NCBI GenBank assembly: GCA_022576105.1
Contig: JACZRM010000034.1
Span: forward strand, 1-11,299
Direction: 5' to 3'
Length of the DNA: 11,299 nt
Source of the DNA: Chloroflexota bacterium
Lineage (GTDB): Bacteria; Chloroflexota; Dehalococcoidia; UBA3495
Both the position numbers and the translations under genes were made by a program. Shown in pieces: positions 5,102 through 11,299 of this stretch. A model generated the notes under the pieces. It saw nothing but the letters and a program-made list of their open reading frames with translations, searched no databases and had not been told where the DNA came from. Each line of letters begins with the position of its first letter. Within the stretch, counting starts at the first letter, position 1.

Positions 5102-7618
5102 ATGGTAACCACCGCCGCACCAACGCCGCCCGGCGGCAGCATCACCCCGATTCGTATTGAAGAGGAGATGCGCACCTCCTATCTAACCTACGCCATGAGC
5201 GTTATCGTGTCCCGGGCCTTGCCCGACGTTCGAGACGGCCTGAAGCCGGTACAGCGCCGCATTCTATACGCCATGCACGAAATGGGCATTCGGCCCAACT
5301 CTCAGCATCGAAAGTGCGCCCGTATCGCCGGAGAGGTGCTGGGCAAGTTCCACCCCCACGGCGAATCTTCCGTTTATGACGCCCTGGTGCGTATGGCCCA
5401 ACCCTTCTCCTTACGCTATCCCTTGATCGACGGCCAGGGCAACTTTGGCAGCGTCGACGGTGATCCACCGGCCGCCATGCGGTATACCGAAGCAAGATTG
5501 GCCAGAATAGCCGAGGAATTGCTGGCGGATATCGACCAGAACACGGTGGATTTCCTGCCTAACTTCGACGAGTCTCTGGAAGAACCGACCGTCCTGCCCA
5601 GCCGAATGCCCAACATGCTGGTCAACGGCGCCACCGGAATCGCGGTGGGAATGGCGACCAACATTCCTCCCCACAACCTGGGCGAGATTTGCGACGCCGT
5701 CTGCTACCTGGTGGACCACCCCGACTGCAGCGCCGACGACTTGATCAAGCTGGTGCCCGGCCCCGACTTTCCCACTGCCGGTATCATCCGCGGCACCTCC
5801 GGGATCATCGAGACCTACACTACCGGACGGGGCCGCATCGTAATGGAAGCGGCGACCGAAATCGAGGAAGTTCGCGGTGGCCGTGAACGCATCATCATCA
5901 CCGAACTGCCCTACCAGGTAAATAAGGCCCACCTGGTGGAAAAGATTGCCCATCTTACCCGTGAAAAGCGGGTGGATGGCATATCCGACATCCGGGACGA
6001 ATCGGACCGCCACGGCATGCGCATCGTGATCGAGCTGCGACGGGATGCTCAGCCCAACATTGTCCTGAACAATCTGTATAAACATACCCAATTGCGTACG
6101 GCGTTCAACTCCATAGTTCTGGCCCTGGTGGATGGCCAGCCCCAGGTACTACCGCTGCGACGCTGCCTGGCCCTGTTCATCGAGCACCGCCAGATAGTGA
6201 TCCGGCGGAGGTCTGAATTCCAAGTGCAACGGGCCAGAGACCGGGACCACATAGTTCAAGGGTTGTTGCTGGCCCTGGACCGAATGGATGAGGTGATTCA
6301 AACCATTCGCAGTTCCGACGACGTGGAAGCTGCTCGAACCAACTTGATGCAGCAATTTGACCTTTCCCAGCCTCAAGCCCAGGCCATCCTGGACATGCAG
6401 CTGCGCCGTTTGGCCGCCCTGGAACGAGAACGGCTGGAAAACGAGCATGAAGAACTGCTCAAGACCATCGCCGCCCTGGTGGAGTTGCTGGATAATCCTG
6501 GAAAAATTCTGGCGACCATCAAGACCGAAACCCGCAAGCTCAAGAAGGACTTCGGCAATCCCCGCCGGACGGTGATCTACCCGGACGAAGTGGTGGACCA
6601 GACCGCCGAGCAGTTCATAACCCACCAGGACGTGATGGTAACTCTCAGCCAGCGGGGATACATCAAACGCGTGCCCTGCGACACCTACAAGGCCCAACAC
6701 CGGGGCGGCAAGGGCGTGCGCGGAATGACAACCCGGGATGACGATGCCCTGATGGACCTGGTTACGGTGGACACCCACGACACTTTGCTGTTCTTCACCA
6801 ACCGGGGAAGGGTATATCCGCTGAGGGTGTTCCAAATCCCGGCTGACACATCCCGAACCACCCGGGGGACGCAACTGATCAACTTGGTGCCCCTGGCCCG
6901 GGGCGAGCAGGTAAAGACGATACTGCGCACCCAAAATCCCAAAGAGGGCGACTTGCTGATTCTGGCCACCCAAATGGGCGAGGTTAAGGCGCTGAAAGAG
7001 GGACAACTTTCCAATATCCAGGCCCGTGGTCTGATTGTGATGGACCTGGAAGAGGGCGACGAGCTGATCGGCGTGACCCAATTGGGCGATGCTGAAGATG
7101 TTGTGATGGTGTCAGAGCAGGGGCAGGCGATCCGATTCCCAGTGCACGACCTTACCCCTCGCTCTCGCGCCGCCGGCGGTGTGCGCGGACTGAAGCTGCG
7201 TGAAGGCGACCGGGTAGTCTCTATGAATACCGTCACACCCAAAGACCGCCTGTTAGTGGTAAGCAAAAGGGGCTACGGCAAGGCTACCCGTCTCACCCTG
7301 TACCCGACTCATCGTAGGAACGGTCAGGGCGTAAGGACCTTCCGCGTGACCGACAAGACCGGCCCGGTTACGGTGGCCCGGGTCGTCCCCGACGAGGGTG
7401 AATTCGAGGTCTTTATCATTTCGTCCAAGGCCCAGGTGGTGCGAATCAACCTGGATGACGTGCGCATGACCGGCCGGGCAACTCAAGGGGTCATACTCTG
7501 GCGGGACCGGATGCCGGACGACTTCGTCGCTTCGGTTACTTTGTTCCACCACACGGAATACACCCAGGCCGCGCCGTCCACCAACGGGCACCAAGATACC
7601 GAACCACCTACCGAGTAG
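5102..7618 (+). CDS. gyrA: DNA gyrase subunit A
   Basis: This is the breakage-reunion subunit of DNA gyrase, which with GyrB introduces negative supercoils. The 838 residues match the usual GyrA length. The catalytic tyrosine is Y128 in [10 protein letters not shown] (E. coli Y122). The quinolone-resistance region reads [10 protein letters not shown], with S89 and D93 at the positions of E. coli S83 and D87, so the common resistance substitutions are absent; E88 replaces E. coli D82. [18 protein letters not shown] follows the DNA-gate region, a coiled coil spans roughly 370-490, and the C-terminal beta-pinwheel occupies about 500-815. The GyrA box at 532-538 reads QHRGGKG instead of QRRGGKG and identifies the protein as GyrA rather than ParC. 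No intein is present. The ATG at 5102 is preceded by GAGGAG nine bases upstream. A TAGAAT box at 5032-5037 is a weak promoter candidate. gyrB is not in the window, and no clear terminator follows. Confidence 0.97.
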   Translation: MVTTAAPTPPGGSITPIRIEEEMRTSYLTYAMSVIVSRALPDVRDGLKPVQRRILYAMHEMGIRPNSQHRKCARIAGEVLGKFHPHGESSVYDALVRMAQPFSLRYPLIDGQGNFGSVDGDPPAAMRYTEARLARIAEELLADIDQNTVDFLPNFDESLEEPTVLPSRMPNMLVNGATGIAVGMATNIPPHNLGEICDAVCYLVDHPDCSADDLIKLVPGPDFPTAGIIRGTSGIIETYTTGRGRIVMEAATEIEEVRGGRERIIITELPYQVNKAHLVEKIAHLTREKRVDGISDIRDESDRHGMRIVIELRRDAQPNIVLNNLYKHTQLRTAFNSIVLALVDGQPQVLPLRRCLALFIEHRQIVIRRRSEFQVQRARDRDHIVQGLLLALDRMDEVIQTIRSSDDVEAARTNLMQQFDLSQPQAQAILDMQLRRLAALERERLENEHEELLKTIAALVELLDNPGKILATIKTETRKLKKDFGNPRRTVIYPDEVVDQTAEQFITHQDVMVTLSQRGYIKRVPCDTYKAQHRGGKGVRGMTTRDDDALMDLVTVDTHDTLLFFTNRGRVYPLRVFQIPADTSRTTRGTQLINLVPLARGEQVKTILRTQNPKEGDLLILATQMGEVKALKEGQLSNIQARGLIVMDLEEGDELIGVTQLGDAEDVVMVSEQGQAIRFPVHDLTPRSRAAGGVRGLKLREGDRVVSMNTVTPKDRLLVVSKRGYGKATRLTLYPTHRRNGQGVRTFRVTDKTGPVTVARVVPDEGEFEVFIISSKAQVVRINLDDVRMTGRATQGVILWRDRMPDDFVASVTLFHHTEYTQAAPSTNGHQDTEPPTE

Positions 7619-7848
7619 CGGCAACGATTTCGGTAACTTTGCGTCGTTCGGGCTGTTGACCGGTGTTGTGAGCGAATTCAGTTCATTTGCGCTTGGCGTG
7701 TCCCGCCGCCTGTGGTCAGTCGATGGCTGTAGGCGAAAGATGTATCTATTAATGGCGTCGTCAACGTGCGTAGGCCATCGTTCAGGGTTAATTTTGACGC
7801 AATCCAGCATGTACAGTCCTGGACAGCGTTATCAAGGAAGTGCTTTCG

Positions 7849-8538
7849 ATGAAGCTTGTTTTTGTACATGGAGCCGGCAGTTCAAGCATGGCCTTCTACT
7901 ACCAACTGCGGCATTTCCGCAACTCCAAGGCCATTGACCTGCCCGGACACCCCACGGGCACACCCTGCACCAGCATTGACGGTTATGTTGAGTGGGTGCG
8001 CGGATTTAATACCGCCCGACGCTACAAAGACATAGTCCTATGCGGACACTCAATGGGTGGCGCAATTGCGCTGCAATACGCCCTGCTCTACCCGGATGAG
8101 CTGAAGGGTCTCATTTTGATGGGCACCGGCGCCAGGTTGAGGGTTAAGCCAGCCTTTTTGAAGAATTGCCGCGAGCCGGGTGTGGAGAACTCGGACTGGA
8201 TGATGCGCCAGAAGTCTTTCTACACCGGGGTAGAGTCGGACATTTACCGGGTACTGCTGCGTCGCGCCGAGGAAATAGGACCTGATGTAGAGTTGAGCGA
8301 CCTTCTGTCCTGCGACAAGTTTGACGTCATGCAGGAAATCGGGAATATACATCTGCCCACTGAGATTATCTGCGGCGACTCAGATGAAATGACTCCGGTC
8401 AAGTATTCAGACTACCTGGCGGCGAAAATCCCAGGAGCCAAAGAAGACATAATTCCAGATGCCGACCACTTCGTTCAACTGAAGCGGTACCAGCAGGTCA
8501 ACGCCAAGATTGAGCAGTTTCTGACCAGCTTGAAATAG
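7849..8538 (+). CDS. Alpha/beta hydrolase
   Basis: The 229-residue protein is an alpha/beta-hydrolase-fold enzyme, likely a cytoplasmic esterase, lactonase or C-C hydrolase. HGAGSSS at 7-13 forms the oxyanion region, the nucleophile elbow GHSMGG gives S68, the acid is D179 in GDSDEMTP, and the histidine is H207 in ADHFVQ, so the triad is complete. A cap region lies between about 95 and 165. The substrate cannot be predicted. I prefer ATG 7849 to the in-frame GTG at 7840: AAGGAAG at 7834-7840 is eight bases before that ATG and would overlap the GTG. The 230 bases between gyrA and this gene hold no other gene; TTGACG at 7794-7799 is a possible -35 without a convincing -10. The stop is nine bases from the end of the convergent flavin-reductase gene. 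Confidence 0.9.
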   Translation: MKLVFVHGAGSSSMAFYYQLRHFRNSKAIDLPGHPTGTPCTSIDGYVEWVRGFNTARRYKDIVLCGHSMGGAIALQYALLYPDELKGLILMGTGARLRVKPAFLKNCREPGVENSDWMMRQKSFYTGVESDIYRVLLRRAEEIGPDVELSDLLSCDKFDVMQEIGNIHLPTEIICGDSDEMTPVKYSDYLAAKIPGAKEDIIPDADHFVQLKRYQQVNAKIEQFLTSLK

Positions 8539-8547
8539 CCTGCTGGC

Positions 8548-9033
8548 CTACTTATCCGCGGGCCGATACCACCGGCTCTGGTAAAACATGAGAGGTACGC
8601 CGTCATCTTCCTGGCGTACCTCTTTTACTTCGCCAAAATATACCGTGTGGTCCCCACAGACGTGGGACCCCACCACCTTGCACCCGAAAAACACCATTGA
8701 GTTGTCCAATACCGGGATGCCGTCGTTGCCAAAGGAGTAGTGATAGTCTACATGGCCAGTACGGTCCTCCGGCCTTTTGGCGAAATATGCCCCCAGGTCT
8801 TCTTGTCCCGCAAAGAGTATGTTGATCCCAAATTCGCCTCTGGCCTCCACATAGCCATAGGTATGAGTCCCATGGGCCAGGCAGATTAGCAGGGTTGGGG
8901 GATCGAGACAGACTGAAGTAAAGGAATTGGCGGTCATAGAATGAGGCTTGCCCTCATCATCCATGCTGGTGACCACCGTCACTCCACTGGCAAATTTAGA
9001 CATGGCGTTTCTGAATTCGGCTATATCAACCAA
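8548..9033 (-). CDS. Flavin reductase-like domain protein (FMN-binding split barrel)
   Basis: The 161-residue protein resembles the flavin reductase-like family (HpaC/NtaB/DIM6 group), whose members bind FMN and use NAD(P)H to supply reduced flavin to a two-component monooxygenase, or act as flavoprotein oxidoreductases. Diagnostic stretches are FASGVTVVTS (14-23), SMTANSFTSVCLDPPTLLICL (about 32-52), FGINIL (68-73), GDHTVYFGEV (126-135) and the closing PLMFYQSRWYRP. The start is taken as TTG at 9031-9033: an in-frame TGA lies three codons upstream, and DIAEFRNAM matches the usual N-terminus. ATG at 9001-9003 (residue 11) is the alternative but would remove part of the first helix. A TATAAT box lies 29 bases upstream. 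No partner oxygenase is visible in the window, so the electron acceptor is unknown. It converges with the alpha/beta hydrolase gene. Confidence 0.87.
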   Translation of the reverse strand: MVDIAEFRNAMSKFASGVTVVTSMDDEGKPHSMTANSFTSVCLDPPTLLICLAHGTHTYGYVEARGEFGINILFAGQEDLGAYFAKRPEDRTGHVDYHYSFGNDGIPVLDNSMVFFGCKVVGSHVCGDHTVYFGEVKEVRQEDDGVPLMFYQSRWYRPADK

Positions 9034-9062
9034 GGCTTTTCATCCCACAGTAAGTTCGTCCA

Positions 9063-9068
9063 ATTATA
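9063..9068 (-). promoter_or_regulatory. -10 box for the flavin-reductase-like gene
   Basis: On the minus strand 9068-9063 reads TATAAT, a perfect -10 box. It predicts a transcript beginning about 20-25 bases before the TTG start. The sequence 17 bases upstream is a poor -35 match, so either an activator helps or the promoter is weak. Its position after the end of the neighbouring minus-strand gene indicates a separate transcript. Confidence 0.45.
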
Positions 9069-9128
9069 ACTGTTTGCTATTACCCCCGCTACTCTTAGAT
9101 CGGCCGGCAAACTCAGGCGACGATGCAC

Positions 9129-10106
9129 TCAGCCGCCAGGGTACGGGCGAAAACAATCAGCCAAATTGGGGCGGCTTGCACCGTCCAGAGTCGACGGGTC
9201 CAGCTTGGCCACCACGTTGGGTGGGATCAGCCCAGAGAAAATCTCAGGGTGAGTCAATTGGGCTAGAATTTCCAGCCCCTGAACCACCCGAGGCCCCGGG
9301 CGGCTGAAGTACACGTGGTCAATCAGGTACACTTCGCCCGATTGTACCGCCGGAAGATCGTACCAGCCCTCCTGTCCGGCCAGCCAGTCAATCTCCCTGA
9401 TGTGCCGGTCCAGGTCTGACGAACACAAGTCGATGTACAGCTTCTCCGGCGCGTATCGTAGAATCTCCGGCCAAGGGGGCCTGGCGGCCGGACATCCCGG
9501 TGGGTATAGTTCCTGGACTCCTCCAGCCAATTGCAAAAGTTCCGGTATCCAGTGGCCGCCAATCACCAACGGGTTGATCCCCTCCAGAGAAAATACCCTG
9601 GGCCTCTGGACGACAGCCGCCAGTTTTGCCTGGACTGCCGCCACCCGTTCCCTCAGACTCTCAACCAACCGGTCGGCAGCACGGGCCGCACCGCAGGCTT
9701 GGCCCACTTGGACCATACTCTGGAATATCTCATCCAGGGTGCGGGGGTTCAGCACCAACACCTGCGGTTGGGCTGCAATATCCGTGACCGCCTGAGTAAC
9801 CGTGGCGGCATCCACTTCGCAGAAGTAACACAGGTCTTGAGTCAGCACCACATCTGGAGACTGTTCCGCCAGCCAGGCCTGGTCCAGTTCATACGGACTC
9901 TCGCCGGAAGCTAGAATTTCGTGCATCAGCTGTTCCACCTGGTCGCTGGACAGCAGTGAGACGTCGATTTTACTGCGGCTGACTACCGATTTGGACCTGG
10001 CTTCATCTGGATAGTCACAAAGATCGGTCACACCGATGACCTGGTCTCCCAAGCCAAGAGCGAATAGAATCTCGGTGCCACTGGGCAATAAGGAGCAAAT
10101 CTTCAT
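9129..10106 (-). CDS. BtuF-like ABC-type cobalamin-binding protein without signal peptide
   Basis: The 325-residue protein belongs to the BtuF/periplasmic-binding-protein class that captures cobalamin or iron complexes for ABC importers. It opens with KICSLLPSGTEILFALGLGDQVIGVTDLCDYP, shows DVVLTQDLCYFCEVD (85-99, cysteines C93 and C96), a long helix at about 140-170, IGGHWIPELLQLAGG, and the closing FSRPGPRVVQGLE...HPE typical of this class. The start ATG at 10104-10106 is chosen because the conserved region begins immediately after it; a TTG at 10149-10151 would add 15 residues (VATKLHDQRNDRRA) that are basic and not hydrophobic. Neither start gives a signal peptide or a lipobox, unlike true BtuF, so the protein may be cytoplasmic or exported otherwise. 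No permease or ATPase gene is adjacent. The cobalamin ligand is inferred from the family name only. Confidence 0.8.
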   Translation of the reverse strand: MKICSLLPSGTEILFALGLGDQVIGVTDLCDYPDEARSKSVVSRSKIDVSLLSSDQVEQLMHEILASGESPYELDQAWLAEQSPDVVLTQDLCYFCEVDAATVTQAVTDIAAQPQVLVLNPRTLDEIFQSMVQVGQACGAARAADRLVESLRERVAAVQAKLAAVVQRPRVFSLEGINPLVIGGHWIPELLQLAGGVQELYPPGCPAARPPWPEILRYAPEKLYIDLCSSDLDRHIREIDWLAGQEGWYDLPAVQSGEVYLIDHVYFSRPGPRVVQGLEILAQLTHPEIFSGLIPPNVVAKLDPSTLDGASRPNLADCFRPYPGG

Positions 10107-10226
10107 TGCGCGCCGGTCATTCCTTTGGTCATGCAGTTTTGTCGCAACCAAGCTCCTGGCAAAGCCTAGAACCAGAGCCTCAGGCCCTATCTCCCCAACA
10201 GTCCGGTCCTGTTATATCATAAAGCC

Positions 10227-10232
10227 ATTATA
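10227..10232 (-). promoter_or_regulatory. -10 box for the BtuF-like gene
   Basis: The minus strand reads TATAAT at 10232-10227. With start codon 10106 this gives a leader of about 115 bases (about 70 with the TTG start). The -35 region is a weak match (GAATAA at 17-base spacing). No cobalamin riboswitch signature was seen in the leader. Confidence 0.4.
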
Positions 10233-10369
10233 GAACACGCGGGGTAAAATTATTCCCGGGATCAGTCGGCCTGAACTAATCGGATAGAATAGAATGGTTA
10301 AAAAGCTGTTGCTCACCCAAATTGCGCCAGCGCGCCTCCCTCCGGCACCCGTTCCGTTGGCCCATTAAC

Positions 10370-11299
10370 GTGACTCAAAGTCGGGCGAACGCCCAGTGGA
10401 GCACCCTGGCCCTGCTGCGTCTCAGCGCCTTTGGATTTGGCTACACCGGATTCTTCATGGCAATGGATGCCATCGTGTTGCCCACATTGGTGTTGATGGT
10501 AGCCCCGGAGGGCGCCAAGAACACCTTCCTGGGGGTATTGGGTCTCAGCGGGATGATTGCCGCCGGTCTGGTACAACCGATGGTGGGCTGGTACAGCGAC
10601 CGTACCAGCACCCCCCTGGGGCGTCGGGTTCCATTCATGCTTTGGGGTTCGGTCTTCGCCGCATTGGGCCTGACCGGTGTGGGCTTCGTTTCGAACTACT
10701 CGTCGCTATTAATCTTTTGGGTCTTCGTTCAGGTCAATGCCAGTATTGGATACGGACCGTTTCAAGCCTTGATTCGGGACCTGGTTCCGGCCAGCCGCAT
10801 TGGGATAGCCTCTTCCCTGAAAATCCTGGCCGACGGCGCCGGAGGTGTCACGTTGATCGCGATCAGCGGGGCAATGATCGGTCGATACACTGCGACAGGT
10901 GCGGCACACTGGCTGTGGATTACATCCGGCGTGATCGCCGCCACACTGATCGCCACTGCCGGCATCAGTTCGATCACTGTGCTGCTACGAGAGCGGTCAG
11001 CCAGACACTCTTTCGGAAGGACGTTGGAGGGGTTGCGGCTGAGGTCGGGACTGCACCCGCACCTGACCTGGTTTCTGCTTTCCAGGTACTTGATGATCGC
11101 CGGGATATTTGTATTTCCCACCTACGGCCTATTCTTCCTGGGAGATGTGGTCAGAGTAGAAAATCCGCCGCAAACTCTGGGGGTGATGATCATCTCCATA
11201 GGCGGTGCGTTAGTTCTCAGCATTTACCCCGCCGGTTGGATTTCCGACAAAATTGGCCGCAAGCCGGTGGTCATCGGCGGGGCGGTGGTAGCTGCTTTC
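10370..11299 (+). CDS. MFS transporter, GPH/SLC45-like, N-terminal part (3' end outside window)
   Basis: The first 310 residues of an MFS membrane transporter, cut by the right edge. About eight hydrophobic helices and the start of a ninth are visible. The loop after helix 2 (10586-10630) reads GWYSDRTSTPLGRRVPF, typical of the glycoside-pentoside-hexuronide (GPH) and SLC45-like cation symporters. A second motif A, GWISDKIGRKP, lies at 11234-11266 after helix 8. The substrate is unknown; sugars or other small organics are possible. The frame is open from about 10276 and has no ATG before helix 1. GTG at 10370 is chosen because it gives a short polar N-terminus (TQSRANAQWS) before helix 1; TTG at 10322 is the alternative, and neither has a ribosome site. 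A TAGAAT box at 10285-10290 is a weak promoter candidate. It is a different transporter from the one at the left edge. Confidence 0.85.
   Translation, partial: MTQSRANAQWSTLALLRLSAFGFGYTGFFMAMDAIVLPTLVLMVAPEGAKNTFLGVLGLSGMIAAGLVQPMVGWYSDRTSTPLGRRVPFMLWGSVFAALGLTGVGFVSNYSSLLIFWVFVQVNASIGYGPFQALIRDLVPASRIGIASSLKILADGAGGVTLIAISGAMIGRYTATGAAHWLWITSGVIAATLIATAGISSITVLLRERSARHSFGRTLEGLRLRSGLHPHLTWFLLSRYLMIAGIFVFPTYGLFFLGDVVRVENPPQTLGVMIISIGGALVLSIYPAGWISDKIGRKPVVIGGAVVAAF

Noticed and set aside
6149..7081. 310-codon minus-strand open frame
   Set aside because: It is antisense to gyrA and explained by the codon bias of the GC-rich gyrA frame.
7840..7848. GTG start at 7840 for the alpha/beta hydrolase
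   Set aside because: The Shine-Dalgarno-like AAGGAAG overlaps that GTG and is well placed for the ATG at 7849 instead.
10105..10122. Five-codon upstream frame (M-T-G-A-Q) whose stop overlaps the BtuF-like start as ATGA
   Set aside because: It is too short and has no properly spaced ribosome site; probably chance.
10107..10151. Longer N-terminus for the BtuF-like protein starting at TTG 10151
   Set aside because: The extra residues are polar and basic, not a signal peptide, and the conserved domain starts directly at the ATG at 10106.
1..11299. tRNA genes, CRISPR arrays, integrase or transposase genes, phage genes
   Set aside because: None was found on reading both strands; no regularly spaced repeats and no recombinase motifs are present.

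Overview
The window looks like a chromosomal housekeeping/accessory stretch from a bacterium with GC-rich coding regions, most plausibly a Chloroflexota member of the Dehalococcoidia/SAR202 type. That placement is an inference. It rests on the overall protein character, the XdhC-MocA pair that accompanies molybdenum hydroxylases abundant in that group, a signal-less BtuF-like protein, and intergenic repeats of the CTTCGACAAGCTCAG and TCTGAGGAG...GACGAAGAATCT kinds that I recall from such genomes. No 16S gene or other decisive marker is present.

Layout. Positions 1-1327 (+): the 3' end of a major-facilitator transporter, then ribonuclease HI (rnhA). Positions 1328-1905: a gene-free stretch holding a GC-rich palindrome, one copy of a dispersed repeat, a double palindrome, a sigma70-type promoter, and a roughly 300-nt structured RNA candidate that ends in a very strong, apparently bidirectional terminator. 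Positions 1906-3642 (-): a tight two-gene operon, xdhC then a mocA-like gene, for maturation of a molybdenum hydroxylase whose structural genes are not in the window. Positions 3643-4223: a second gene-free stretch with an inverted copy of the same dispersed repeat plus another repeat type. Positions 4224-7618 (+): a class I glutamine-amidotransferase-like hydrolase (peptidase C26/PuuD type) with a leaderless-looking promoter, then gyrA. Positions 7849-8538 (+): an alpha/beta hydrolase, convergent with a flavin-reductase-like protein at 8548-9033 (-). Positions 9129-10106 (-): a BtuF-like cobalamin-binding-type protein without a signal peptide. Positions 10370-11299 (+): the 5' part of a second, GPH-like MFS transporter that runs off the right edge.

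How the genes relate. Only xdhC-mocA (and possibly the MFS gene with rnhA) look co-transcribed. The others appear to be single-gene units with their own promoters. The most interesting element is the unassigned RNA candidate at about 1582-1890. It has a consensus -35 box, a well-spaced -10 box, at least five good hairpins and an intrinsic terminator, but no protein-coding signal, and it matches no RNA family that I can recognise by eye.
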